Below are positions 16,491 to 24,437 of a stretch of 64,000 nt of DNA, in pieces; position 1 is the stretch's first letter; every line of letters begins with the position of its first letter. The notes beneath the pieces are model-generated. The model did not search any database. It saw only the letters and a list, made by a program, of their open reading frames with translations, and was not told the origin of the DNA. Source of the DNA: Hungatella sp. (GTDB taxonomy: Bacteria > Bacillota > Clostridia > Lachnospirales > Lachnospiraceae); contig JAAWHU010000003.1 of the NCBI GenBank assembly GCA_022796015.1, forward strand, positions 19,927 through 83,926, read 5' to 3'. A program made the translations under genes and the position numbers.

Positions 16491-18872
16491 CTACTTAAAA
16501 ATAACAATGGTAACGCCGGAATCTCCTTCCCCAAACTCTCCAAGACGAAACTCCTGCACATATCTGAGCCGCTTCAGCTTTTTGTGGACGGCCGCCCTCA
16601 AGGCTCCGGTTCCCCGGCCGTGGACTACCCGCACCTGGGGCAGATGAGCCAGATAAGCGTCGTCTAAATACTTGTCAAGGATGGGAACAGCCTCATCCGT
16701 TGTCATACCGATTAGGTTGATCTCCGGCGATACGGAGAAAGACTTGGACATCTTGATTTTTCCGCTTCCGGTCTTGCGGCTTTCCTTCTTGCCGGCAGGC
16801 TCCTGGGCTGCAGGTTCTTCCACCATTTCCAAGTCCTTTATGTTTACCTGGGAGCGGAGAATGCCCATCTGGACATATAAATCTCCCTTGGCATTGGGAA
16901 GAGTGCTGACCGTTCCGTTTAGGTTGAGGGAAAGTACTTTAACCGTGTCGCCGACCTGAAGGGTCTTGGGAGAAATGGTTTTCTTCGGTCCTTTGGTCTT
17001 TATGGCAAGCTTCTGGTCTACCTGGTTCATTTTTTCCCGGAGCTTGGCCCGCTCTGCCTCCAGCTCTTTGTTGACGCCGGAAGAAGCGGCCAGCCGATTG
17101 ACATTCTTTATGGTCTGGTCTGCCGTCTCCTTGGCCTCCCGCAGAATACGCTGGGCCTCCTCGTTGGCCTGGCGCAGGAGTTTTTCCTTTCTGTCGTCTA
17201 AGCGCTCTTCCTTCTGGGCCAGCCGGGACTTAAGCTTGGCGGCTTCCTCCTTGTAGGCCCTGATCTCCTCCTGCTCTTTCTCGATGGTAACGCGGCTCTC
17301 TTCCAAATGGGCGATGAGGTCCTCAAAGGTCTCGTCATTGGCTTCCAGTCGGCCTTTGGCGTCCTCGATGATAAAATCGGGGAGCCCCAGCTTTTTGGAG
17401 ATGGCGAAGGCATTGCTTTTGCCGGGAATCCCAATAAGAAGACGGTATGTGGGCTGCAGATTTTCCACACTGAATTCACAGCAGGCGTTTTCCACGCCGG
17501 GCGTGGTCAGGGCATATACCTTCAACTCGCTGTAATGAGTGGTTGCCATGGTGCGGCACTGCATGTTGTGAAGGAAGCTTAAGATGGCCATGGCAAGAGC
17601 GGCTCCTTCTGTAGGATCCGTGCCGGCTCCCAGCTCGTCAAAAAGGCAGAGGGAGCGGCTGTCCGCCTGCTGTAAGATAGATACGATATTGGTCATATGG
17701 GCGGAAAAGGTGCTGAGGCTCTGTTCAATACTCTGCTCGTCTCCAATGTCTGCGAAGATCTCTTCAAACACGGCAAGCTCGGAGCCATCAAAAGCCGGAA
17801 TATGAAGGCCTGCCTGACCCATGAGGGTAAAGAGTCCCACGGTTTTTAAGGAGACGGTCTTGCCGCCGGTGTTGGGGCCCGTAACGATGAGCAAATCAAA
17901 ATTTTTCCCAAGGTGAATATTGATGGGTACTACTTTGGAAGGGTCCAGAAGAGGATGCCGTCCTTCTTTAATGTTTAGATATCCTCTGGCGTTAAAGACA
18001 GGCTCACTGCACTTGTAATGTCTAGACAGGGCGGCTTTGGCAAAGATAAAGTCAAGCCTTGCCAAGGTATCCTGGTTTTGACGGATCTCTTCCACATAGG
18101 GGGAGGCCTGGCTGCTTAAATCCGCCAGCACGGCCTCAATCTCTTTTTTCTCCTGAATCTCCAGTTCCCGCAGCTGGTTGTTCAGCTGAATCACAGCCAT
18201 GGGCTCTATGAACAGGGTAGAACCGGTGGCGGACTGGTCATGGACCATGCCGGACACCTGATTCTTGTATTCCGCCTTTACAGGCAGGCAGTACCGACCA
18301 TCTCTCATGGTAATAACCGCATCCTGGAGATAGGTGCGGTTGGAGTTGAGAAGGGCGTTGAGCTGGGTGTGGACACGGTCGTTAATGACCTTCATGGAAC
18401 GGCGCACATGACGAAGCCCCGGACTGGCGTCGTCGCTTATCTCATCCTCGGACAGGATGCATCGTTTAATCTCCGTGTTCAAAGGCGTCAGAGGCTCCAG
18501 CATGGAAAAAAAGCCTTCTAAGGAGTCGTCAGGCAGCTCCGAGTCCTCATGCCTTCCGTAGGCTTTGGCCCTGGCGGATACGGTGAGGAGTGAGCTGACA
18601 GATAAAAGCTCTGTAATCCCAAGTGAGCTGCCGATCTCCAGGCGCTTGAGGGAATCCTTCACATCCCTTAAGCCGGAAAAGGAGATACTCCCTTTCTGGC
18701 GGACACGGGTTAAGGCGTCGGAGGTCTCGGCCTGGTTCTGCCGGATCTCGTCAATATCAGAGGAGGGCAGAAGGTCTTCACACAGCCTCCGCCCCAGAGG
18801 AGAAGAGGCATATTCCCCAAGCTGTGCAATGATTTTGTCATATTCTAAAGTTTTAAGTGATTTTGCGTTCAT
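16491..18872 (-). CDS. mutS2: MutS2 family DNA/ribosome-associated ATPase with Smr domain
   Basis: A 793-residue MutS2. Known roles in Firmicutes are suppression of homologous recombination and, in Bacillus, sensing and splitting collided ribosomes. Clamp and lever regions (about 1-290) precede the ABC-type ATPase with Walker A VTGPNTGGKTVSLKT (about 330-344), LSTFSAHMTNI, and Walker B LCLFDELGAGTDPTEG (about 405-420). A Lys/Glu-rich coiled coil spans about 510-620, and the C-terminal Smr domain (about 718-793) has LIGMTTDEAV and VHGRGTGALR. Length is normal. It leads an operon with a two-component system, an uncommon association. A hairpin-rich insert between direct repeats lies just upstream. 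Confidence 0.96.
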   Translation of the reverse strand: MNAKSLKTLEYDKIIAQLGEYASSPLGRRLCEDLLPSSDIDEIRQNQAETSDALTRVRQKGSISFSGLRDVKDSLKRLEIGSSLGITELLSVSSLLTVSARAKAYGRHEDSELPDDSLEGFFSMLEPLTPLNTEIKRCILSEDEISDDASPGLRHVRRSMKVINDRVHTQLNALLNSNRTYLQDAVITMRDGRYCLPVKAEYKNQVSGMVHDQSATGSTLFIEPMAVIQLNNQLRELEIQEKKEIEAVLADLSSQASPYVEEIRQNQDTLARLDFIFAKAALSRHYKCSEPVFNARGYLNIKEGRHPLLDPSKVVPINIHLGKNFDLLIVTGPNTGGKTVSLKTVGLFTLMGQAGLHIPAFDGSELAVFEEIFADIGDEQSIEQSLSTFSAHMTNIVSILQQADSRSLCLFDELGAGTDPTEGAALAMAILSFLHNMQCRTMATTHYSELKVYALTTPGVENACCEFSVENLQPTYRLLIGIPGKSNAFAISKKLGLPDFIIEDAKGRLEANDETFEDLIAHLEESRVTIEKEQEEIRAYKEEAAKLKSRLAQKEERLDDRKEKLLRQANEEAQRILREAKETADQTIKNVNRLAASSGVNKELEAERAKLREKMNQVDQKLAIKTKGPKKTISPKTLQVGDTVKVLSLNLNGTVSTLPNAKGDLYVQMGILRSQVNIKDLEMVEEPAAQEPAGKKESRKTGSGKIKMSKSFSVSPEINLIGMTTDEAVPILDKYLDDAYLAHLPQVRVVHGRGTGALRAAVHKKLKRLRYVQEFRLGEFGEGDSGVTIVIFK

Positions 18873-18905
18873 GGATGTCAGTTCCTCATTTATACATAAT
18901 TATAA

Positions 18906-19028
18906 ACATTATACCATGTGCTTTGCACATGCTCCCTCCGAGGGATGCACACGGTTCGGAACGTGCTTTGTCCCGCTTCGCGTGACACCGAACCGGCGCT
19001 GGTATCATGTCTGTCGACATTATACCAT
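18906..19028. repeat. Hairpin-rich insert between 12-bp direct repeats upstream of mutS2
   Basis: The 12-mer ACATTATACCAT occurs at 18906-18917 and again at 19017-19028, flanking 99 bases rich in short hairpins: CATGTGC-TTT-GCACATG (18915-18931), TCCCTC/GAGGGA (18933-18945), and CGGTTCGG/CCGAACCG (18952-18959 with 18988-18995). On the minus strand the 12-mer reads ATGGTATAATGT and contains a TATAAT hexamer, so the mutS2 -10 element may have been duplicated by an insertion. It could be a small mobile repeat or a structured leader; no coding capacity was seen. Confidence 0.55.
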
Positions 19029-19058
19029 AAAACAGACTTCTTTAGTGGGATTTTTTTC

Positions 19059-19970
19059 TTAAGGTTTACTTTGCGGGGGTGCGGTGTTTTCCCGTATCAT
19101 GCATTCCAGCGTCTGTGCGGCCACGCTGAGGGGGCGGCCGCTGTCCTTTACCAGGCTTATCGTCCTGTGGGGCACAGGTTCTTCAAGGTTCAGTGCAAAG
19201 ATTTCCCCCTTCCCCAAGGCATCGGCGGCAAAAGCAGGAGGGAGAAAGCCGATGCCAAGGTCGTAGCGGATCATGGCAAGTACCTGGGCCGTGGTGGCGG
19301 CTTCCATATCAGGGGAGAGAATCAGGCCGTGGGACGCGAAAAACTGGCTGAAAAATTCATAGGTCTGGCTGTCCCGCCCCAGGCAGATAAAAGGATAGTC
19401 TGCCAGCCGGTTCAGGGAAACGGGCTGTCCTGCCAGGGAGGCAAACCGGGGGCCGGCAAAAAGCATATCCTGGAAGCCGGACAGAGGGATTTCCTGAAGG
19501 GGCTTTGGAAAATGGGCGGGGGCTGCTACTACGGCCATATCCACCAACCCGTCTTTTACGGCCTTCGCCGCTTTCTGGGTGGGCTGGTTGGTGATTCGGA
19601 TATGAACGCCGGGATAAGCGGCATGGAAATTGCGGAGTATGGGCAGGAGCAGGCAGTGAAGCCCGATTTCGCTGGCGCCGATGGACACGGAACCGCTCTG
19701 GAGCGTAAGGCCTGATGCCAGTTCCCGCTCCCCGGCGGCAATCTGTTCCTGGGCAATGCGGATATGGGCATAGAGCTTTTCTCCCTCTGGTGTCAGGGTG
19801 ACCCCTCTGTTGGAGCGAAGAAAAAGGCGGCAGCCAAGTTCCTGCTCCAGGCTGTTCATGGCCCTGGTGACATTGGGCTGATTGCTCATGAGAACGCCTG
19901 CGGCCTTGGTAAAGCTCTGATATTTAGCCACATAATAAAAGATACGGTAGTAATCGTAAACAACGGACAT
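19059..19970 (-). CDS. LysR family transcriptional regulator
   Basis: A 303-residue LysR-type regulator. The N-terminal winged helix-turn-helix (about residues 5-65) includes SFTKAAGVLMSNQPNVTRAMNSLEQELGCRLF. The effector-binding domain (about 90-300) starts at GSVSIGASEIGLHCLLLPIL, with the usual two-lobe pattern. It is divergently transcribed from the MATE transporter gene, and a 7-1-7 palindrome lies in the shared promoter region, as is usual for LysR regulators that control the neighbouring gene and themselves. The inducer is unknown; a substrate of the efflux pump is a reasonable guess. Confidence 0.93.
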   Translation of the reverse strand: MSVVYDYYRIFYYVAKYQSFTKAAGVLMSNQPNVTRAMNSLEQELGCRLFLRSNRGVTLTPEGEKLYAHIRIAQEQIAAGERELASGLTLQSGSVSIGASEIGLHCLLLPILRNFHAAYPGVHIRITNQPTQKAAKAVKDGLVDMAVVAAPAHFPKPLQEIPLSGFQDMLFAGPRFASLAGQPVSLNRLADYPFICLGRDSQTYEFFSQFFASHGLILSPDMEAATTAQVLAMIRYDLGIGFLPPAFAADALGKGEIFALNLEEPVPHRTISLVKDSGRPLSVAAQTLECMIRENTAPPQSKP

Positions 19971-19982
19971 AGGCCCCCAAAC

Positions 19983-19997
19983 ATGTCATCATGACAT
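19983..19997. promoter_or_regulatory. LysR-type operator candidate
   Basis: ATGTCAT-C-ATGACAT, a perfect 7-bp inverted repeat with one central base, 13 bases upstream of the LysR start codon (minus strand) and upstream of the MATE promoter. Its T-N11-A character fits LysR boxes. Confidence 0.6.
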
Positions 19998-20019
19998 AAT
20001 AGCTATACGAAATATACAT

Positions 20020-20048
20020 TTTACACAGGGTAACGAAATCAGTATAAT
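20020..20048 (+). promoter_or_regulatory. Sigma-A promoter for the MATE gene
   Basis: TTTACA (20020-20025), a 17-base spacer and a perfect TATAAT (20043-20048), placing transcription start near 20055, about 38 bases before the MATE ATG. Confidence 0.65.
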
Positions 20049-20092
20049 ATGAAAATGCAGAAAAAGGCAAGAGGTAAACGGGGAGCAGGAGA

Positions 20093-21430
20093 ATGAATCA
20101 GGATCTTACAGTGGGAAAACCGGAGCAGGTGCTTTGGAGATTTTGTATGCCGTTATTCGGCAGTGTAGTATTTCAGCAGCTGTACAATATTGCGGACAGC
20201 CTGGTGGCAGGAAAATTTATTGGAGAGCAAGCCCTGGCAGCAGTGGGCAACAGCTATGAGGTGACATTGATCTTCATTGCATTCGCATTCGGATGTAATA
20301 TCGGATGCTCCGTGGTGGTGTCCCAGCTGTTTGGGGCGAAGGATTACGGCAGAATGAAGACTGCAGTGTACACGGCCATGATCGCCAGCGGCGCGGTATG
20401 CAGTATACTTATGGCAGGAGGGCTTCTCGGCTGCAAAATACTCTTGGGGCTGATCCGCACGCCCCAGGAGATTCTGGCAGACTCCCGGCTGTACCTGGAT
20501 ATTTATATCTGGGGGCTGCCCTTTATGTTCTTCTACAACATTGCAACCGGCATTTTTTCGGCTCTGGGAGATTCCAGAACCCCCTTCCTGTTTCTGGCCG
20601 TCTCATCCACCTCCAACATTGCTGTGGATATCCTGTTTGTCACCACGTTTCATATGGGGGTGGCAGGCGTGGCATGGGCCACCTTTCTCTGCCAGGGGAT
20701 CAGCTGTATCCTGGCTGTGGCCGCAGTATTCAGACGTCTTAAGACAGTGGAATGCAAAGGGAAATTCCCTGTGTTTTCCTGGCATCTTCTCAGACGGATT
20801 GCCAAAATTGCGGTTCCCAGTATTTTACAGCAGAGCTTTATCTCTGTGGGCAATATTGTGATCCAGAGCGTTATCAACGGGTTTGGCGCCAGCGTCATTG
20901 CCGGCTACTCGGCGGCGGTAAAGCTCAACAATCTGGTGATCACATCATTTACCACATTGGGCAACGGAATCTCCAATTATACGGCTCAGAATGCAGGAGC
21001 CGGCAGGCATGACCGCATAAAAGAAGGCTTTCGGGCGGGAATTAAGCTGGTGTGGGTCTTGTGCGTCCCCATGGCAGGCATCTGCCTGTTAGCCGGCAAA
21101 TGGCTGCTGTATCTGTTTATGGACCCAGAGGCAGAGGCTGCGGTATCTGCAGGCGCGGTATTTCTCAAGATCCTGTCGCCGTTTTACTTTGTGGTATCTG
21201 CAAAGCTGGTGGCTGACGGAATACTCAGGGGAGCCGGGCTTATGGAGAAATTTATGGCGGCCACCTTTACAGACCTGGCCTTGAGAGTGGTTCTGGCGTG
21301 GGGATTTGCCGGAATCTGGGGCTCCACGGGGATTTGGTGTGCATGGCCTGTGGGCTGGAGCGTGGCGGCGCTGATGTCTGTGTCCTTCTACAGGGCTTAT
21401 GAGAGCGGCGGCCGTAAAGAAAAGCATTGA
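20093..21430 (+). CDS. MATE family efflux transporter
   Basis: A 445-residue integral membrane protein with about 12 hydrophobic segments and MATE hallmarks: KPEQVLWRFCMPLFGSVVFQQLYNIADSLVAGKFIGEQALAAVG at the N-terminus and the second-half copy IAKIAVPSILQQSFISVGNIV with NGFGASVIAGYSAAVKL (about 240-290). These transporters export cationic drugs, dyes or metabolites using a Na+ or H+ gradient across the cytoplasmic membrane. Length is normal. It is divergent from a LysR gene and separated from the following reductase gene by a promoter that overlaps its stop codon. The substrate is unknown. Confidence 0.94.
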   Translation: MNQDLTVGKPEQVLWRFCMPLFGSVVFQQLYNIADSLVAGKFIGEQALAAVGNSYEVTLIFIAFAFGCNIGCSVVVSQLFGAKDYGRMKTAVYTAMIASGAVCSILMAGGLLGCKILLGLIRTPQEILADSRLYLDIYIWGLPFMFFYNIATGIFSALGDSRTPFLFLAVSSTSNIAVDILFVTTFHMGVAGVAWATFLCQGISCILAVAAVFRRLKTVECKGKFPVFSWHLLRRIAKIAVPSILQQSFISVGNIVIQSVINGFGASVIAGYSAAVKLNNLVITSFTTLGNGISNYTAQNAGAGRHDRIKEGFRAGIKLVWVLCVPMAGICLLAGKWLLYLFMDPEAEAAVSAGAVFLKILSPFYFVVSAKLVADGILRGAGLMEKFMAATFTDLALRVVLAWGFAGIWGSTGIWCAWPVGWSVAALMSVSFYRAYESGGRKEKH

Positions 21431-21455
21431 CATTTTTTTATCAAAGTACTAGACT
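21427..21455 (+). promoter_or_regulatory. Sigma-A promoter for the flavin reductase lipoprotein
   Basis: Perfect TTGACA (21427-21432), which overlaps the MATE stop codon, then a 17-base spacer and TAGACT (21450-21455). Transcription would begin near 21462, about 42 bases before the ATG. Confidence 0.55.
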
Positions 21456-21503
21456 ATCATTGGTCAAAGAAACAGACCAGATTATTTCAGGAGGAAAAAG
21501 GTT

Positions 21504-23381
21504 ATGAGAAAATCAGGCAGAAAACTGATGGCCGCAGGACTGGCGGCAGCTATGGTATTGTCCATGGCGGCATGCGGCGGCAAAGCAGCTGACGCAACAA
21601 CAGCAGCACAGACAGAGGCCGAGACTACTACGGAGGCTCCCAAGGAGACGACTGCCCCGGAGACTACGGCAGCAGAGGCAGAGGCGCCCAAGGAAGAGAA
21701 TATCCAGGCGGATATTGTGGTAATCGGCGGCGGCGGAGCCGGTATGACAGCTGCCATTCAGGCAGTACAGGACGGAGCCACAGATGTGGTGATTGTGGAG
21801 AAGATGCCTATTACCGGCGGTAATACCACCCGCTCTACAGGCGGACTCAATGCGGCGGCAACCACATACCAGAAGACAGATGGGATTGAGGATTCTGTCG
21901 AGCTGTTTGTGGAAGACACCATGAAGGGCGGCAAGGAGTTAAACGATAAAGAGCTGGTAACGGTTATGGCAGAGAACTCTGCTGCCGCAGTGGACTGGGT
22001 CAATGAGATCGGCGGTGACTTAAGCGTAGTAGGAATGTTCGGCGGAGCAAGTGTGAAGAGAATCCACAGGCCTTCTGACACTTCTGCCGTAGGCCCTATG
22101 CTGGTAAAGACTCTTAATGCCAAGGTTGAAGAGCTGGGAATCCCAGTGCTTTTAGAGACTACAGCAGAACAGATTCTGGCGGATGGCGACGGAAATGTCT
22201 GCGGCGTAACTGTGACGGATAAGGATGGAAAGACTTACACCATCGACTGTACAGCCGTGGTTCTGGCAACCGGAGGGTTCGGAGCTAACTCTGAGATGGT
22301 AGTGGAGTACAAGCCGGATCTTGCCGGATTCTGCACCACCAACCATGGCGGCGCTACAGGAGATGGCATTGCCATGGCCAAGGAGCTGGGAGCCGCTTTC
22401 GTGGATATGGAGCAGATTCAGACTCACCCCACTGTAAATCCTGATACTCAGACCATGTACACAGAGGGAGTGCGGGGCAACGGCGCCATTCTGGTCAACA
22501 AGGAAGGAAAACGCTTTGTCAATGAGCTGGAGACCAGAGATGTGGTTTCTGCAGCCATTCTGGAGCAGCCGGATCAGGTGTGCTATCTGGTGTTTGACCA
22601 GGCGGTAAGAGAGAGCCTTGCGGCAATCGAGTCCTACATAAAGGCAGGAATTGTGACCGAGGCAGACACGCCGGAAGCCCTGGGTGAAGCCATCGGCGTA
22701 GATGGCGGCGTGCTGGCAGAGACCTTGAAAACCTACGGCTCCTATCAGGCAGCAGGAAAAGACGAGGAGTTCGCAAGAGAGAGCATGGAGCTTCCTCTTG
22801 ACAAACCCAAATATTATGCGGCACTTTGTGCTCCGGCCATTCATCACACCATGGGCGGCGTGAAGATCAATACGGAAGCCCAGGTTCTAAAGGAAGATGG
22901 AAGCCCGATTCCCGGTCTTTTTGCAGCAGGCGAGGTTACGGGAGGCGTGCACGGCGCCAACCGTCTGGGCGGTAATGCGGTTACGGATATTGTAGTGTTC
23001 GGACGTATTGCAGGTTCCGCAGCCGAGTCCTATGTGGCAGGCAATGGAGGACATACAGAGGCGGAGATTACCGCTCCGGAGGATTCCAAGCCTGCAGCTC
23101 CCGCAGCCAAGGGAGATTACAAGGACGGAACCTATGAGGGAACCGGCAAGGGCAACAACGGAGATATCACTGTGGAGGTGAAGGTGGAGGACGGCAATAT
23201 TGTCTCCATTACCCTGAAGGAACACGGTGAGACAGAGGGAATCTACGAGGCAGCAGAAAAAGGCGTGGTAGAAGCCATTATTACCGGTCAGACTCCGGAG
23301 GTTGACGCTGTATCCGGCGCAACCAATACCAGTAACGGTATTATGGAGGCAGTAAAGGCGGCTCTTGCAGACGCAAAATAA
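21504..23381 (+). CDS. Extracytoplasmic FAD/FMN reductase lipoprotein (fumarate/urocanate reductase family)
   Basis: A 625-residue secreted flavoprotein. An N-terminal lipoprotein signal ends in LSMAAC (lipid Cys near residue 24), followed by a Thr/Glu/Ala-rich linker. The FAD_binding_2 reductase domain (about 70-520) has IVVIGGGGAGMTAAI, the family GGFGANSEM and RFVNE segments and the late GLFAAGEVTGGVHGANRLGGNA. A C-terminal FMN-binding domain (about 545-625) contains DAVSGATNTS, matching the ApbE flavinylation motif, so a covalent FMN is expected. Relatives reduce fumarate, urocanate, cinnamates or similar acceptors in anaerobic respiration; the substrate here is unknown. AGGAGG lies 9 bases before the ATG, and a promoter and terminator make it monocistronic. 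Confidence 0.93.
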   Translation: MRKSGRKLMAAGLAAAMVLSMAACGGKAADATTAAQTEAETTTEAPKETTAPETTAAEAEAPKEENIQADIVVIGGGGAGMTAAIQAVQDGATDVVIVEKMPITGGNTTRSTGGLNAAATTYQKTDGIEDSVELFVEDTMKGGKELNDKELVTVMAENSAAAVDWVNEIGGDLSVVGMFGGASVKRIHRPSDTSAVGPMLVKTLNAKVEELGIPVLLETTAEQILADGDGNVCGVTVTDKDGKTYTIDCTAVVLATGGFGANSEMVVEYKPDLAGFCTTNHGGATGDGIAMAKELGAAFVDMEQIQTHPTVNPDTQTMYTEGVRGNGAILVNKEGKRFVNELETRDVVSAAILEQPDQVCYLVFDQAVRESLAAIESYIKAGIVTEADTPEALGEAIGVDGGVLAETLKTYGSYQAAGKDEEFARESMELPLDKPKYYAALCAPAIHHTMGGVKINTEAQVLKEDGSPIPGLFAAGEVTGGVHGANRLGGNAVTDIVVFGRIAGSAAESYVAGNGGHTEAEITAPEDSKPAAPAAKGDYKDGTYEGTGKGNNGDITVEVKVEDGNIVSITLKEHGETEGIYEAAEKGVVEAIITGQTPEVDAVSGATNTSNGIMEAVKAALADAK

Positions 23382-23416
23382 ATATAAGGGGACGCTGCCA
23401 TGTGCAGCAGTCAAAA

Positions 23417-23462
23417 AGAGCGGCAATCCAGGCAGAAAATGCGGGATTGCCGCTCCCTTTTT
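23417..23462 (+). terminator. Intrinsic terminator of the flavin reductase gene
   Basis: GAGCGGCAATCC (23418-23429) pairs with GGATTGCCGCTC (23444-23455), a 12-bp stem with a 14-base loop, followed by CCCTTTTTCC. Confidence 0.88.
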
Positions 23463-23472
23463 CCTAAAAAGA

Positions 23473-23501
23473 TTGATATTATCCCGGGTACATGATAAAA
23501 T
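23473..23501 (+). promoter_or_regulatory. Sigma-A promoter for the HAD phosphatase gene
   Basis: TTGATA (23473-23478), a 17-base spacer and TAAAAT (23496-23501). Start predicted near 23508, about 25-30 bases before the gene. Confidence 0.65.
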
Positions 23502-23531
23502 TCTTAATAAATATGTCGATGCCAGGAGGGT

Positions 23532-24398
23532 ATGAAATTGATTAAAATGGTAGTCAGTGATATGGATGGGACGCTTTTGAACAAGAAGGCGGAGATTAGT
23601 CCCGGGAATTTGGATGCAATCCGCAGATTAGAGGAACAGCAGATCGAATTCGTCATTGCGTCGGGAAGAGATTATCAGGGGGTATATTCCGTCCTTGGCA
23701 GGTATGACTTAAGGTGCGAAGCTATTTTAGGCAACGGTTCCGAGTACGTGGACAGGCAGGGGAAGGTCCTTATGAGCTGTTACATGAACAAGGGGGTTCT
23801 AAAGGAGATTGTGGGGGTCTTTGAGGGTACCGGCACTCCCTACATGATCTTTACTACAAAGGGATTCTTTACGGGACAGGAGCCGGCATATGTAAGAGAG
23901 GCATTTATCAAGCGGAGCACAACCAAATTCGGCAGATCCAGGGAGGAATTTGAGGACGGCGGCAAGTACGGCTTTATGCCCTGCAACCATCTGGTGAAGG
24001 TGGAGGATTTTGACGAGTTTATAACAAGAGACCTGGAGATTATAAAGGTGGAGACATTTTCACCGGACGAGGACAGCATCCGGAGGACTAAGGAGGCTTT
24101 AAAAGAGATTCCGGGGATCTCCTATCTGTCTTCTTATGAGGATAATGTGGAGGTTACGGACCGGGAAGCGCAGAAAGGATATATTCTGGAAAAGGTAATT
24201 AAGATGAAGGGCATTGCCAAGGAGGAGGTTGCCGTGGCCGGAGATGGAATGAATGACCTTTCCATGTTTGAGATTTTCCCTTATTCCTATGCTCCTTCCA
24301 ATGCCCAGGATGGAATCAAAGAGCTGGCCGGCAGGGTGGTATGCAGCAGTGAAGACGATGGGTTTGCTCAGGCGGTTCTTGACATATTAGAGAAATAG
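23532..24398 (+). CDS. Cof-type HAD-IIB phosphatase
   Basis: A 288-residue HAD hydrolase of the Cof/IIB subfamily, acting on phosphosugars, flavin mononucleotide or similar small phosphates in the cytoplasm. Motif I is VVSDMDGTLLN (about residues 7-17), motif II is FVIASGRDYQG (about 41-51), the cap domain spans about 85-195, motif III is the Lys near EAQKGYILEKV, and motif IV is VAVAGDGMNDLSMF (about 235-248). The AGGAGGG lies only one base before the ATG at 23532, whereas the in-frame TTG at 23538 is 7 bases away, so translation may really begin at that TTG. Its own promoter precedes it; an HtrA-like gene follows 39 bases later. Confidence 0.92.
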   Translation: MKLIKMVVSDMDGTLLNKKAEISPGNLDAIRRLEEQQIEFVIASGRDYQGVYSVLGRYDLRCEAILGNGSEYVDRQGKVLMSCYMNKGVLKEIVGVFEGTGTPYMIFTTKGFFTGQEPAYVREAFIKRSTTKFGRSREEFEDGGKYGFMPCNHLVKVEDFDEFITRDLEIIKVETFSPDEDSIRRTKEALKEIPGISYLSSYEDNVEVTDREAQKGYILEKVIKMKGIAKEEVAVAGDGMNDLSMFEIFPYSYAPSNAQDGIKELAGRVVCSSEDDGFAQAVLDILEK

Positions 24399-24437
24399 TT
24401 TTTATAATAGATGTAAGCCTCGGAGAGGAGGGAATGT

